Shown here piece by piece: positions 55,098 through 63,929 of a DNA stretch of 64,000 bases. Numbering within the stretch: the stretch's first letter is position 1; each line of letters begins with the position of its first letter. A model generated the notes under the pieces. It was not told the origin of the DNA and ran no database searches. It saw only the letters and a list, made by a program, of their open reading frames with translations. The position numbers and the translations under genes are program-made. Origin of the DNA: Chloroflexota bacterium (GTDB taxonomy: Bacteria; Chloroflexota; Anaerolineae; DTLA01); the NCBI GenBank assembly GCA_014874485.1, contig JADBJK010000024.1:248001-312000 (forward strand), written 5' to 3'.

Positions 55098-55949
55098 ATG
55101 TCCCAAGCCCGCGAAGGCGATGTGGTGCTCTTCATCTCCAAAGACCGCAAGCGCTACCTGGTGCGCCTGACCCAAGACGGGGCGCTCCATACCAAGCACG
55201 GCGTCATCCCGCACGCCGACATCATCGGGCAGCCGTTGGGGCGCAAGGTGCTGACCCACCTCGGCGTTCCCTTCCTGGTGCTGGAGCCGTCCACGGAGGA
55301 CCTCGTCCTGGAACTGAAGCGCGCGACGCAGATCATGTTCCCGAAGGACATCGGCTACACCCTCATGAAATTGGGCGTGCAGTCGGGAAGTCGGGTCGTG
55401 GAGGCGGGCACGGGCAGCGGCGGGCTGACACTGGCCCTTGCGCGGGTCGTTGGGCCCCAGGGGCGCGTCTATTCCTACGAGTCCAACCCCCAGGCGCTGG
55501 CCCTGGCCCGCAAGAACCTGGAATCGCTGGGCCTGCTGGACCGCGTGGAACTGAAAGAGCGCGACATCGCAGCGGGCTTTGACGAAACCGACGTGGACGC
55601 GCTGTTCCTGGACGTCCGCCACCCCTGGGAGTACCTGGCCCAGGCGCGGGCCGCGCTGAAGCAGGGGGGCTTCTTCGGCGCCATCGTCCCCACAACCAAC
55701 CAGGTGTCGCAATTGCTGGAAGGGCTGGCGGAGTTCGCTTTCGCCTACGTGCAGGTGGAGGAACTGTTCGTGCGGGACTACAAGACCGTTCCGGGCCGCC
55801 TCCGCCCCATGGACAGGATGGTTGCCCACACGGGGTACCTCATCTTCGCCCGCAAGGTGGAGTCCCCGTTCGGGCAAATCGTCGGCCACGGCGCGGGCAA
55901 AATCGTCTGGCCCCCCGAGCCCGAAACCCCAGACAGCGAGGAGGAATGA
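55098..55949 (+). CDS. trmI: tRNA (adenine-N1)-58 methyltransferase
   Basis: The 283-residue protein starts at ATG 55098 with AGGAGG upstream. The N-terminal small beta domain (VVLFISKDRKRYLVRL) and the Rossmann methyltransferase domain (KDIGYTLMKLGVQSGSRVVE, AGTGSGGLTLALA, YSYESNPQALALA, DALFLDVRHPWEYLAQA) are those of TrmI. It methylates A58 in the T-loop of tRNAs, usually as a tetramer. Only one base of its stop is shared beyond the next start, so it is coupled to the DUF2007 gene. Confidence 0.9.
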   Translation: MSQAREGDVVLFISKDRKRYLVRLTQDGALHTKHGVIPHADIIGQPLGRKVLTHLGVPFLVLEPSTEDLVLELKRATQIMFPKDIGYTLMKLGVQSGSRVVEAGTGSGGLTLALARVVGPQGRVYSYESNPQALALARKNLESLGLLDRVELKERDIAAGFDETDVDALFLDVRHPWEYLAQARAALKQGGFFGAIVPTTNQVSQLLEGLAEFAFAYVQVEELFVRDYKTVPGRLRPMDRMVAHTGYLIFARKVESPFGQIVGHGAGKIVWPPEPETPDSEEE

Positions 55950-56221
55950 TGTTCCGGCCAACACACCCCAGAAGGCCCGGCCTGACGCTCGTGTACACGT
56001 CCCAGGGAATGCTGCCCGCCCAGGTCATCAAGACCAAACTGGAGGCGGCGGGCATCCCTGTGCTTCTGGACTACGAGAGCGCAGGCCAGGCTATCGGTCT
56101 GACCGTGGACGGCTTGGGCGAGGTGCATGTCTTCGTCCCCGACGAGTTCGCGGAAGACGCGCTCCGGGTCATGGAAATCCAGGGCCCACCCGACGAGGAC
56201 GAGATCGGCACCCAGGACTAA
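55946..56221 (+). CDS. DUF2007-type small protein
   Basis: The 91-residue protein begins at ATG 55946, overlapping the trmI stop (a second ATG follows at 55949). LVYTSQGMLPAQVIKTKLEA, AGIPVLLDYES and VHVFVPDEFAEDALRVME match the DUF2007 fold, described as putative signal-transducing. There are no catalytic residues known. It is convergent with the next gene, 12 nt away. Confidence 0.75.
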   Translation: MMFRPTHPRRPGLTLVYTSQGMLPAQVIKTKLEAAGIPVLLDYESAGQAIGLTVDGLGEVHVFVPDEFAEDALRVMEIQGPPDEDEIGTQD

Positions 56222-56233
56222 GGGTCAGGCCGG

Positions 56234-56755
56234 CTATCCGACCTTCGTCCCGCAGTCCGGGCAGAACCTCGCGCCCTCGCCCAGTCTCGCGCCGCAATTC
56301 GGGCAGAACCGCGCGGGGGCAGCGGCTGGCGGCACCACATCGGGGGCGGGTGCGGGCGTAGCGGCGGGCGGCGCCTCGGGGGCGGGTGCAGTCGCCTCGG
56401 CGGTGGGAGCCACCGGCTCGGCAGGCGGCGCAGGTTCGGCAGCGGGCGCAGGCGCAGCCCCGCCCTCAAACTGCATCGCCTTCACCGCTGCCAGTTCCTG
56501 CTCCTTGGCGGCCACCTGAGCCTCCAGGTCGGCGATGGGCGCGATGAGCGGCTCCAGTTCGGGGAAGGACCCGCCCGCGGCCCTCAAGTCCAGCACCTTG
56601 TCGGCGATGGCGACCTTCGCCTCCAGTACCTGCGCCTTCAGTTTCGCGATCTCGGAGTTCAGCGCCGACGTTCTGCGCACTTTCTCGGCCTCAAACTTGG
56701 CCTGTTCGGCGGCCTTGCTGACGCCTTTCGCCAGTTTGTCAAACAGCGGGGGCAT
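56234..56755 (-). CDS. Coiled-coil protein with a C-terminal zinc ribbon
   Basis: The 173-residue protein starts at 56755 behind AGGAGGTGA. An N-terminal helix (LFDKLAKGVSKAAEQAKFEA) leads into a coiled coil (about 28-92), a linker of Ala-Pro-Glu (93-145), and the zinc ribbon FCPNCGARLGEGARFCPDCG. It has no membrane segment. Such proteins often act as scaffolds; no exact role can be given. Confidence 0.75.
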   Translation of the reverse strand: MPPLFDKLAKGVSKAAEQAKFEAEKVRRTSALNSEIAKLKAQVLEAKVAIADKVLDLRAAGGSFPELEPLIAPIADLEAQVAAKEQELAAVKAMQFEGGAAPAPAAEPAPPAEPVAPTAEATAPAPEAPPAATPAPAPDVVPPAAAPARFCPNCGARLGEGARFCPDCGTKVG

Positions 56756-56793
56756 CTCTCACCTCCTGAGTGAGCGGGATTTCGTACAAGTCC

Positions 56794-56799
56794 ATTGTA
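56794..56799 (-). promoter_or_regulatory. Extended -10 promoter of the zinc-ribbon gene
   Basis: On the - strand TGTGC is followed by TACAAT (56799-56794). No good -35 is visible. The ATG lies about 39 nt downstream. Confidence 0.5.
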
Positions 56800-56876
56800 G
56801 CACAAAGGGCAAGTCCCGGCGAATGCCCAACCAGCCGTAGGGCGTCCCGCGTCCTCCCCCAGCCGCCGCTCCCCCG

Positions 56877-57145
56877 TCATTCCGAGCGCCGAAGAATCTC
56901 GCCAACCGAGATGCTCCGCCTTGCTCGCAATGACAACCTTTACCTGTCATTGCGAGGGCGCGAAGCCCCCGAAGCAATCCCGACAGGCTGTCATTCTGAG
57001 GCGCAGAGCGCCGAAGAATCTCGCCAAACGAAATGCTTCGCTCCGCTCAGAATGACGTGAGAAGGCACGTGCGACGCACCTCGGAGGTGCGTCGCACGTG
57101 GGGATTGCTTCGCTTCGCTCGCAATGACAGCCTTGCCCCGTCATC
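56877..57145. repeat. Dispersed repeat of the TCATTGCGAG family, copy 2 (composite)
   Basis: Several partial units lie in tandem with inverted ends: TCATTCCGAG (56877), CTCGCAATGACA (near 56930), TGTCATTGCGAG (near 56947), TGTCATTCTGAG (56990), CTCAGAATGACG (57047), CTCGCAATGACA (57119) and GTCATCCCGAG (57140). Shared inner words include GCCGAAGAATCTCGCCAA. No gene is present; this fills the gap between the zinc-ribbon and hydrolase genes. Confidence 0.7.
57066..57100. repeat. 35-bp perfect palindrome nested in the repeat
   Basis: CACGTGCGACGCACCTC and its exact complement flank a single central G. It interrupts a TCATTGCGAG-type unit and looks like a second, inserted repeat. Confidence 0.85.
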
Positions 57146-57192
57146 CCGAGCGGCGAAATCGGCCAGACCGCGGATTCTCCGCCGAACCCAAA

Positions 57193-57222
57193 TTGACACC
57201 CCACCGCCCGCAGTGCTATAGT
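57193..57222 (+). promoter_or_regulatory. Promoter of the metal-dependent hydrolase gene
   Basis: TTGACA (57193-57198), 18 bp, TATAGT (57217-57222) with extended TGC. Leader about 87 nt. Confidence 0.7.
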
Positions 57223-57315
57223 GCAAGCAGTCATCTGCACGGAGCGAGCGGTCGCGGATACGAACCCGGCCCCTCGCCATGCCGCCGAGCGGCATCAACA
57301 GGGAGGTGAAGCGCG

Positions 57316-57927
57316 ATGATGGAACACATCCACTGGCTGGGCCACGCCACCGTGCGCCTGGACTTTGACAAGGTCATCTACGTGGACCCGTGGAAACTCC
57401 GCGGCGGAGCGCCCAAAGCGGACCTCATCCTCATCACCCACGACCACTACGACCACTTCTCCAAGCCCGACATTGACAAAATCCGCAAGGATTCCACGGC
57501 GTTCGTTACCATCGCGAGCGTCGCCACTGGCCTCAAGGGCGACGTCCACGTGGTCAAGCCCGGCGACACCATCACCGTGCAGGGCGTCGGCATCCAGGCC
57601 GTCCCCGCGTACAACATCGGCAAGCAGTTCCACCCCAAGAGCGCCGGACACGTGGGCTTCGTCATCCAGACCGGCGGGCACACCATCTACATCGCCGGCG
57701 ATAGCGACCTGACGCCCGAGATGCAATCCGTTCGGGCCGACGTCGCGCTGCTGCCGGTGGGCGGGAAATACACCATGACCGCCGAAGAGGCCGCCCAGGC
57801 CGCCAACGCCATCCAGCCCAAACTCGCCATCCCCTTGCACTACGGCGACATCGTCGGCTCCAAAGCCGACGCGGAGCGATTCCGCTCCCTGTGCAAGGTG
57901 CCGGCGCAAATCCTACAGCCCGAATAG
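57316..57927 (+). CDS. Metallo-beta-lactamase-fold hydrolase (UlaG/UPF0173-like)
   Basis: The 203-residue protein has GGGAGGTGAA before its start (a second ATG directly follows). Motifs: WLGHATVRLDFDKVIYVDPW, the metal site THDHYDHF, GHVGFVIQ, the Asp ligand in YIAGDSDLTPEM and the His ligand in IPLHYGD. This is the short form of the fold seen in lactonase-like and UPF0173 proteins; all metal ligands are present. The substrate is unknown. A lipoprotein gene follows 17 nt later. Confidence 0.85.
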   Translation: MMEHIHWLGHATVRLDFDKVIYVDPWKLRGGAPKADLILITHDHYDHFSKPDIDKIRKDSTAFVTIASVATGLKGDVHVVKPGDTITVQGVGIQAVPAYNIGKQFHPKSAGHVGFVIQTGGHTIYIAGDSDLTPEMQSVRADVALLPVGGKYTMTAEEAAQAANAIQPKLAIPLHYGDIVGSKADAERFRSLCKVPAQILQPE

Positions 57928-57944
57928 GACGGACAGGAGACCCA

Positions 57945-58613
57945 ATGCCGCAGACATCCAGCCCAACGTCTCGCTCGTCGTACTGCGTTCCTATCGCGGC
58001 GGCCGTTCTCGCGTGCGCGGTGATCGCCGCCGGATGCAGCGCCCCCGCGGCGACGCCCCCCGCGCCGGCCCCGACCGCCCGGCCGACCTTGCCCGTGGCC
58101 ACGCCCTCCTTCGGCCTCACGCTGCCCTTCCCCAAGGAAGCCAACACCGGCCGGACGCCGGCCTTCGTTACGATAGAGGACATCCCCATCATGGGATTTT
58201 ATGTCAACAAAGGCGGGCTGGTGCTGGCCCCGCACGAGGCCACGCTGGTGGAGGTCATGCTGGTAACGCACCCTACCGCCCTGCTCAAGGAGGGCGGGCT
58301 GGTGCTGAACTTCATCCATCCTGCGGGGGTCGCCAGCCAAATCTACCTGTGGCAGGGCCAGGCCGTGCAGCAGGACAAATCGGGCAACCTCAGGCCGCTC
58401 ACCCTGACCCCCGCCCAGCCCTCGGTCAGTTACGGCCCGGCGTATCGGGGGCAGGTCGTGGCGCTGGCGGGCGATCCCTTCCCGCAGCCCCAGTTCAAGG
58501 GCGCGAACCTGCTGCTCACACTGGCGCGCGCGGACGGCTCCTACGTCCCGCCCGACACCCTGTGGCTTCACGGCAAGCCGCAGTACATCGCCACGCCGAC
58601 GCCCGCGAAATGA
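57945..58613 (+). CDS. Lipoprotein of unknown function
   Basis: From ATG 57945 (AGGAG upstream) the protein has 222 residues, with a signal peptide and lipobox VIAAGC, then a Pro/Ala/Thr spacer of about 25 residues. The folded part (about 60-215) contains PAFVTIEDIPIMGFYVNKGG and repeated GGLVL motifs. I recognise no family. Its stop abuts that of the convergent peptidase gene with no base between. Confidence 0.7.
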   Translation: MPQTSSPTSRSSYCVPIAAAVLACAVIAAGCSAPAATPPAPAPTARPTLPVATPSFGLTLPFPKEANTGRTPAFVTIEDIPIMGFYVNKGGLVLAPHEATLVEVMLVTHPTALLKEGGLVLNFIHPAGVASQIYLWQGQAVQQDKSGNLRPLTLTPAQPSVSYGPAYRGQVVALAGDPFPQPQFKGANLLLTLARADGSYVPPDTLWLHGKPQYIATPTPAK

Positions 58614-60263
58614 TCACTCGCTGAAGAACCACCGGCGGTAGAAGTCGTCCAGATCGCGGCCCGCTTCCTGCTCCAGCAGGGCCAGCAAATCCTGTCCCCG
58701 CGCCACCTTGAACCGCGACTGCTCATAGTGGCGGCGCAGCGCCCGGAAAAAGGCGTCGTCCCCGATGTCCGTGCGCAGCGTCTGGAGGGCAATCGCCCCC
58801 TTATAATATACGGTGGTAACGTAGTCCCAACTCGTGCGGAATCGCCCCACAGGCCACGTAACCGCGCCCACCGTCCCGTTCCGTTGCCCGGTCTCGTAGC
58901 GCGCGACCCACTGGTCGTACTGCGACCGGAACGCCTCCGAGCCCATGATATCCTGCACGTACACGCCCGATGAGAACGTGGCCAATGCCTCGTCCAGCCA
59001 CGGCTCGCGCAGGATGTCGTTGCCCACCACCCCGTACCACCACTGGTGCGCGACCTCGTGAGCGGTGGTGATGTCCAGCCGCCACTTCTCGGCGGGTGTG
59101 TACAGCGCATCGGACACCAGCACCACGCCAGGGTATTCCATCCCCAGCAGGCCGATGAGCGGCGCTTCCACGATGTCCAACTCACGGTACGGGTAGGGCC
59201 CGAAACGATTGCCGTACACGGTTACCGCATCCCGCCCGGCAGCCAACGCCTCCGCGCCCGACGCACCATGCCCGGGATGCGCATACGAGCGCACCGTAAC
59301 GTCGCCGATGCGCGCAGTAGCCGTGCTCAGGCTGGTTCCCAGCGCCACGAAGAAATCGCGGGCCGGCCCCGACCGGAAGGCATGGGTAACGCTGCCCCCC
59401 ACGTGCGCCGACGCAACCTCGCCCCCCGTCGCCACAATTGTGTACGCTTCCGGCGCGGTGAACCACACCTCGTAGAACGCGATCTCGCTGTACACCGGAT
59501 CGCCCCACTCGGGCACCGCATCAAGCCGCCAGCCCCCGTCCTCATACACCGCCAGCAGGGGGAACCACTCGGCCAGGACAATCAGCCCCTCCGCCTGGCG
59601 GAAGATGCCGTAGCCCTGCTCGCGCGTCCATGGGCGGTCGCCCTCCACCGGGATGGTGGCCTGCCACTCCAGGGTCAGCACCTGCGCATCGCCGGCCTCC
59701 CATCGCACCGGCAGGGCCACCCGCACCACAGACGCATCGGCCCCTGCCGACCAACTCAGCGCGTGGCCCGCGTCGTCGGCCACCTGGGTCAGTTCCAGGT
59801 GCGCAGGGCCATACAGCCTGCCCGAGTTGGGGTACAGGCGGAAGTAGAGTTCATCCAGCGCCACGCCCGCACGATTGACCACGCGCACGCGCTCTTTGCC
59901 GCGCAGGGTCATCGTCGCCGGGTCAAATGACGCCGCAATCTGATAGCGGGGAGCATCCCCCAGGCCATCCAGATAGGAAATCGCCGACGGGATCATCACG
60001 CTGGCGTGGCCGCGCGGTTCCAGCGGGGGCGCGGCGAAGGGCACCGCCGGGTCGGGCGTCGCGGTCGGGGGGAGGGGCGTCGGCGTTGCAGTCGGCGGGA
60101 TCGGCGTGAGACTCGGCGCGGGCGACGCAATGACCGTAGGCGTGGGCGCACCCGCTCGCGGAACGCAGCCCCCCAGGGCCAGCGCAGCCAGCATCACGCC
60201 CCAGACAAGCCACCGCGCCACCCGCGCCCCCATGGGCGTCGGAGCATCCTCTGCTTTCACCAA
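58614..60263 (-). CDS. M1-family (aminopeptidase N-like) lipoprotein metallopeptidase
   Basis: The start is taken as TTG 60263, 8 nt after AAGGAG; GTG 60260 and a GTG at 60281 are alternatives. A lipoprotein signal ends LALGGC, followed by a Thr-Pro spacer. The M1 features are the N-terminal beta domain (FDPATMTLRGKERVRVVNRA), a LLGMEYPG segment at the GAMEN position, and the zinc site TAHEVAHQWWYGVVGND followed by PWLDEALA (HExxH-x18-E; HEVAH about 402-406). It probably trims peptides outside the membrane. The usual C-terminal HEAT-like domain is missing, giving about 549 residues. Confidence 0.88.
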   Translation of the reverse strand: MVKAEDAPTPMGARVARWLVWGVMLAALALGGCVPRAGAPTPTVIASPAPSLTPIPPTATPTPLPPTATPDPAVPFAAPPLEPRGHASVMIPSAISYLDGLGDAPRYQIAASFDPATMTLRGKERVRVVNRAGVALDELYFRLYPNSGRLYGPAHLELTQVADDAGHALSWSAGADASVVRVALPVRWEAGDAQVLTLEWQATIPVEGDRPWTREQGYGIFRQAEGLIVLAEWFPLLAVYEDGGWRLDAVPEWGDPVYSEIAFYEVWFTAPEAYTIVATGGEVASAHVGGSVTHAFRSGPARDFFVALGTSLSTATARIGDVTVRSYAHPGHGASGAEALAAGRDAVTVYGNRFGPYPYRELDIVEAPLIGLLGMEYPGVVLVSDALYTPAEKWRLDITTAHEVAHQWWYGVVGNDILREPWLDEALATFSSGVYVQDIMGSEAFRSQYDQWVARYETGQRNGTVGAVTWPVGRFRTSWDYVTTVYYKGAIALQTLRTDIGDDAFFRALRRHYEQSRFKVARGQDLLALLEQEAGRDLDDFYRRWFFSE

Positions 60264-60301
60264 GTGTCTCACTCCTTGCACATCCCCGCGCAGTTCCTAA
60301 C

Positions 60302-60337
60302 AAAAAGGGATGAAGGGCTTATCCCCTTCACCCCTTT
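60302..60337 (-). terminator. Terminator of the tig-clpP-clpX operon
   Basis: AAAGGGATGAAGGG and CCCTTCACCCCTTT pair with one mismatch around a 6-base loop. On the - strand it is followed by TTTTTG. It lies beyond the MITE as seen from clpX. Confidence 0.75.
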
Positions 60338-60360
60338 CGGCAAGCACCTACGGAGCGGGC

Positions 60361-60567
60361 TAATACTGGACCATAGGGATTTTTGTCATTGCGAGGGCGC
60401 ACAACGCCCGTAGGGACAATTCATGAATTGTCCCTACGGAGGCGCGAAGCGCCGAAGAATCTCGCCAAACGAGATACTTCGCTTCGCTCAGCATGACAAA
60501 TGGAGCGTGAGATTGCTTCGCTTCGCTCGCAATGACAACAGGCAATTTTCTCTGTGGTCCAGTACTA
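60361..60567. mobile_element. 207-bp MITE with terminal inverted repeats at the clpX stop
   Basis: The ends TAATACTGGACCATAGGGA and, on the other strand, TAGTACTGGACCACAGAGA agree at 17 of 19 positions, followed on both sides by TTGTCATTGCGAG. Inside are TCATTGCGAG-family words and a 28-bp palindrome, but no frame for a transposase. The outermost TA on each side suits insertion at a TA target, as for IS630/mariner-type elements (inference). The last TA supplies part of the clpX TAG stop. Confidence 0.8.
60410..60437. repeat. 28-bp perfect palindrome inside the MITE
   Basis: GTAGGGACAATTCA is followed directly by its exact complement. It can form a cruciform or hairpin and is nested in the TCATTGCGAG-type sequence. 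Confidence 0.9.
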
Positions 60568-61851
60568 GGCGGTCTCTTCCAGACCCACGATGCCCCTATC
60601 CGACTGGGTTACGAGAATCGGCTTGGAACGCTGGCAAATGGTGTCCTCGTTCACGACGACCTTGCGCACGTCGCGCCGCGAAGGAATCTCGTACATCACA
60701 TCCAGCAGGGCTTCCTCAATAATCGTGCGCAGGCCGCGCGCCCCGGTCTTGTGCTTCATCGCCTCACGCGCCGCCGCTCGCAGGGCCCCGTCGGTGAACG
60801 TCAGTTCCACCTTGTCCATTGCGAACAGCCGCTGGTACTGCTTGACGATGGCGTTCTTGGGACGGGTCAGCACTTCCACCAGCGCGTCCTCGTCCAGCGG
60901 GTCCACGCTCACCGTAACGGGCATGCGCCCCACGAACTCCGGAATCATGCCGTAGGCCAGCAGGTCGTCCGGCGTAACCTGGCGGAGCAACTCGGCGGCG
61001 GTCCATTCGGTCCTGCGGCGCGCCTCCGAGCCTTTCGGGAACCCCACCTGGCCCTTGACGCCGATGCGCTCGGCGATGATGCGGTCCAGGTCGTCAAAGG
61101 CCCCGCCGCAGATGAACAGGATGTTGCGCGTGTCCAGTTGGATGAACTCCTGGTGGGGGTGCTTTCGCCCGCCCTGGGGCGGCACGTTGGCCACCGTCCC
61201 CTCAATGATCTTCAGCAGCGCCTGCTGCACCCCTTCGCCCGACACGTCGCGGGTGATGGAGGGATTGTCGCCGCTCTTTCGGGCGATCTTGTCAATCTCG
61301 TCAATGTACACGATGCCCTTGGACGCCTTGGCGAGGTCAAAGTCCGCCGCCTGGATGAGGCGCAACAGGATGTTCTCCACGTCCTCGCCCACATAGCCGG
61401 CCTCGGTCAGGGCCGTGGCGTCGGCGATGCAGAACGGCACGTCCAAGATCTTCGCCAGCGTCTGCGCCAGGAGAGTCTTGCCGCAGCCCGTGGGGCCGAT
61501 GAGTAGGATGTTGCTCTTCTGCAGTTCCACATCGTCGCACTTGTCGCCGGACACGATGCGCTTGTAATGATTGTACACGGCGACGGAGAGGACCTTCTTG
61601 GCGCGCTCCTGGCCCACCACGTACTCGTCCAGGCGCTGGTAAATCTCCTGCGGGCTTGGGATGCGCTGGGGCACGAACTCGGCCGCCTCGCCCTTGGACG
61701 GGAGCATCTCGGCCTCAAGGATTTCGCGGCACAGGTTCACGCAGTGGTTGCAGATATAGACCCCATCCGGCCCGGCGATAAGCCGATCCACCTCGTGCTG
61801 GCTGCGCCGGCAGAACGAACAGACCTCTTCCGCGCGGCTGAGTCTAGGCAT
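60565..61851 (-). CDS. clpX: ATP-dependent Clp protease, unfoldase subunit ClpX
   Basis: From ATG 61851 the protein is 428 residues. The N-terminal zinc domain (C11, C14, C33, C36: CSFC...CNHC) is followed by the AAA+ domain: [19 protein letters not shown], pore loop [47 protein letters not shown]. The ClpP-binding IGF-type loop region (FICGGAF is nearby) is in place. It unfolds tagged proteins and feeds ClpP. It overlaps clpP by 8 bases. The stop TAG lies in the end of the MITE, so the last residues (VGLEETA) may have been set by the insertion. Confidence 0.96.
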   Translation of the reverse strand: MPRLSRAEEVCSFCRRSQHEVDRLIAGPDGVYICNHCVNLCREILEAEMLPSKGEAAEFVPQRIPSPQEIYQRLDEYVVGQERAKKVLSVAVYNHYKRIVSGDKCDDVELQKSNILLIGPTGCGKTLLAQTLAKILDVPFCIADATALTEAGYVGEDVENILLRLIQAADFDLAKASKGIVYIDEIDKIARKSGDNPSITRDVSGEGVQQALLKIIEGTVANVPPQGGRKHPHQEFIQLDTRNILFICGGAFDDLDRIIAERIGVKGQVGFPKGSEARRRTEWTAAELLRQVTPDDLLAYGMIPEFVGRMPVTVSVDPLDEDALVEVLTRPKNAIVKQYQRLFAMDKVELTFTDGALRAAAREAMKHKTGARGLRTIIEEALLDVMYEIPSRRDVRKVVVNEDTICQRSKPILVTQSDRGIVGLEETA

Positions 61852-62476
61852 CTTTGGACTCCTCGGCTTGCGCGAACTCTTCCACCTTCTGAGACGGTGG
61901 CACCAAAACCTCGTCCACGATCCCGTATTCTTTTGCCATGTGCGCATCCATGAAGAAGTCGCGGTCAAAGTCCCGCTTGATGCGCTCCAGCGGCTGGCCC
62001 GTGTGCCGGGCCAAGATGCGGTGCAACAGGTCCTGCGTTCGCAGCAATTCCTTGGCGGCGATCTCCACATCGGGCGCGTAGCCCTGCATCCCACCGCCGG
62101 CGGGGTGCATGTGAATCGTCGCATTGGGCAGCGCGTAGCGGCGGCCCTTCGTGCCCGCGGCCAGCAACACCGTCCCCATGCTCGCAGTCCACCCCACCGC
62201 GATGGTGGAGATGGGCGCGCGCACCTGCTGCATCGTGTCGTAGATGGCAAGGCCTGCGTAAACCGCACCGCCCGGGCAGTTGATGTACAGCGAAATCTCC
62301 TTGTCCGGGTCCTCCCGGTCCAGGTACAGCAACTGCGCCACCACGAGGTTGGCCACCTGGTCGGTGATGGGCGTGCCCAGGAAGATGACGCGCTCCTTCA
62401 ACAGCAACGAGTAGATGTCGTAGGCACGCTCGCCACGCCCCGTGTTCTCAATGATCATGGGAATCAGGTTTTCCAT
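61844..62476 (-). CDS. clpP: ATP-dependent Clp protease, proteolytic subunit ClpP
   Basis: The 210-residue serine protease starts at ATG 62476 with GGAGG 5 nt before. Active-site motifs: [14 protein letters not shown] (Ser99), [12 protein letters not shown] (His122 or His124) and the Asp near 172 (DRDFFM). The usual IHQP near the His reads IHMHP, a mild variant. It forms the barrel protease with ClpX. Gene order tig-clpP-clpX is the common one. Confidence 0.95.
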   Translation of the reverse strand: MENLIPMIIENTGRGERAYDIYSLLLKERVIFLGTPITDQVANLVVAQLLYLDREDPDKEISLYINCPGGAVYAGLAIYDTMQQVRAPISTIAVGWTASMGTVLLAAGTKGRRYALPNATIHMHPAGGGMQGYAPDVEIAAKELLRTQDLLHRILARHTGQPLERIKRDFDRDFFMDAHMAKEYGIVDEVLVPPSQKVEEFAQAEESKDA

Positions 62477-62489
62477 GGCGGCCTCCGAA

Positions 62490-63818
62490 TCAGTCCTCGT
62501 CCGAGTCCTGAATGTCCTCATCGTCTGCCGGAATTTCGGGAGCCTGGCCCATTGCGATTTGCCGAACGCGCTCCAGAACCTTCTCGGTCAGCATGTGCGC
62601 GTAAAAACGCTCCTCAAGGTTAGTCTCTTCCAAGGCCTGGGCCGGAACGCCCGCACGCAAGTAGTAGTCGCGCACCTGCTCGTAGGCCTCCGCAAACTCG
62701 TCCGGGTCCACCTCAATCTTCTCGACAGCGCGAATCTTTGCCAGCACCAGCGAGCGGTGCAAGTTCCGTTCCGCGCGCGGCTTCAGGCTCTCCCGAAATT
62801 GCTCGCGGGTCTGCCCGGCCAGGTTCAGGTAGGAGTCCAGGTCGCGATCCTGCTGCTCCAACTGCGACTCAATGTCTTCCATGATCTCATCCAGTTCCTC
62901 CTCAAGGGCCACGGGAGGGTACTGAATGCGGCTCTGAGCCACAATCATGTCCAGCACATCGGCCTCAAACTGGTCTTCGGCCTGACGCTTGCGCTCCTCC
63001 AGCAGGGCCTCGCGCACCCGCGCCCGGAGCGCGTCCAGGGTGTCGTAGTCGCCCACCATCTTGGCCAGGTCGTCGTCCAGTGGCGGGATGTCCAGCGTCC
63101 GGACCGACACCACGTGCACCCGAAACTCGCACGTCTTGCCGGCCAGTTCCTCCTTCGGATGGTCGTTCGGGGCAGTCAGAGTGAACTCCAGGTCGTCGCC
63201 GGGCTTGGCCCCCGCCAATCGCCCGCTGAAGCCTGGGAGCGGTTCCCCATACGACTCGCCGACGATGAGCGGAAAATCCTCCGGCTCCTCAAAGACCGTC
63301 TCGCCGTCCACGGTGCCGGTGAACGTTACGAAGACCATGTCGCCCTCTTCCGCCGGCCTGTCCACGGGCACCCATGACCCCTGATCGCGGCGGATGCGCT
63401 CTAGGGCCTCGTTCACCTCTTCGTCCGAAACGGTAACTTCGGGGAACTCCTTGCGAATCTCGCGGTAGTTGCCGAGGTCCACCTCCGGAGGCAGCGGGAC
63501 GGTGAGTTTCAACGTGAGGGGGTCTTGCGTGATCTCGTTCAAGATGGCGGGCGCGTAGGGTTGAATCCCCGTCTCCTTCAGCGCCTCGCGCAGCGCGTGA
63601 TCCATGAAACCGTCCAGCATCTCCTCAAAGATCGCCTCCTCGCCGTAGTGACGGGCAACGGCAGCGTAGGGGGCCTTGCCCTTGCGATACCCGGGGATAC
63701 GCCCCCGACCCGCGAGCCGCCGCGCAGCCTTCTGCATCTCCGACTGCACGCGCTCCGGCTCCACCTCTATCGTGAGCGAAACCTGGCGGTTCTCCAGGGG
63801 TTCTGTGGTGAATTTCAA
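62490..63818 (-). CDS. tig: Trigger factor
   Basis: The 442-residue protein has the ribosome-binding N-terminal domain ([20 protein letters not shown], and [14 protein letters not shown] containing the GFRxGxxP-type signature), the FKBP-type isomerase domain ([33 protein letters not shown]) and a helical C-terminal domain with an acidic tail. It binds nascent chains at the ribosome exit. A 13-nt gap separates it from clpP. Confidence 0.95.
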   Translation of the reverse strand: MKFTTEPLENRQVSLTIEVEPERVQSEMQKAARRLAGRGRIPGYRKGKAPYAAVARHYGEEAIFEEMLDGFMDHALREALKETGIQPYAPAILNEITQDPLTLKLTVPLPPEVDLGNYREIRKEFPEVTVSDEEVNEALERIRRDQGSWVPVDRPAEEGDMVFVTFTGTVDGETVFEEPEDFPLIVGESYGEPLPGFSGRLAGAKPGDDLEFTLTAPNDHPKEELAGKTCEFRVHVVSVRTLDIPPLDDDLAKMVGDYDTLDALRARVREALLEERKRQAEDQFEADVLDMIVAQSRIQYPPVALEEELDEIMEDIESQLEQQDRDLDSYLNLAGQTREQFRESLKPRAERNLHRSLVLAKIRAVEKIEVDPDEFAEAYEQVRDYYLRAGVPAQALEETNLEERFYAHMLTEKVLERVRQIAMGQAPEIPADDEDIQDSDED

Positions 63819-63865
63819 AGCCTCTTCTCCTTCTGTCTTGTTGCGTCCCTACCTGAAACGCGCAA

Positions 63866-63894
63866 ATTGTAGCACCGGCCGCCCGCTACGCCAA
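63866..63894 (-). promoter_or_regulatory. Promoter of the tig-clpP-clpX operon
   Basis: On the - strand TTGGCG (63894-63889), 17 bp, TACAAT (63871-63866) with extended TGC. AGAAGGAGAAG precedes the tig ATG. Confidence 0.75.
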
Positions 63895-63929
63895 AGCCCT
63901 GACGCTCTGGCAGGCGAACCTGACGAGGA

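Noticed and set aside
57001-57145. Possible tRNA or small RNA gene between the zinc-ribbon and hydrolase genes
   Set aside because: The sequence is explained by dispersed repeats and palindromes; no cloverleaf can be drawn.
60361-60567. A complete insertion sequence
   Set aside because: No transposase frame fits in 207 bp; it is a non-autonomous element.
61852-62268. Upstream extension of clpX
   Set aside because: It is out-of-frame clpP sequence; ClpX starts with the zinc domain at 61851.
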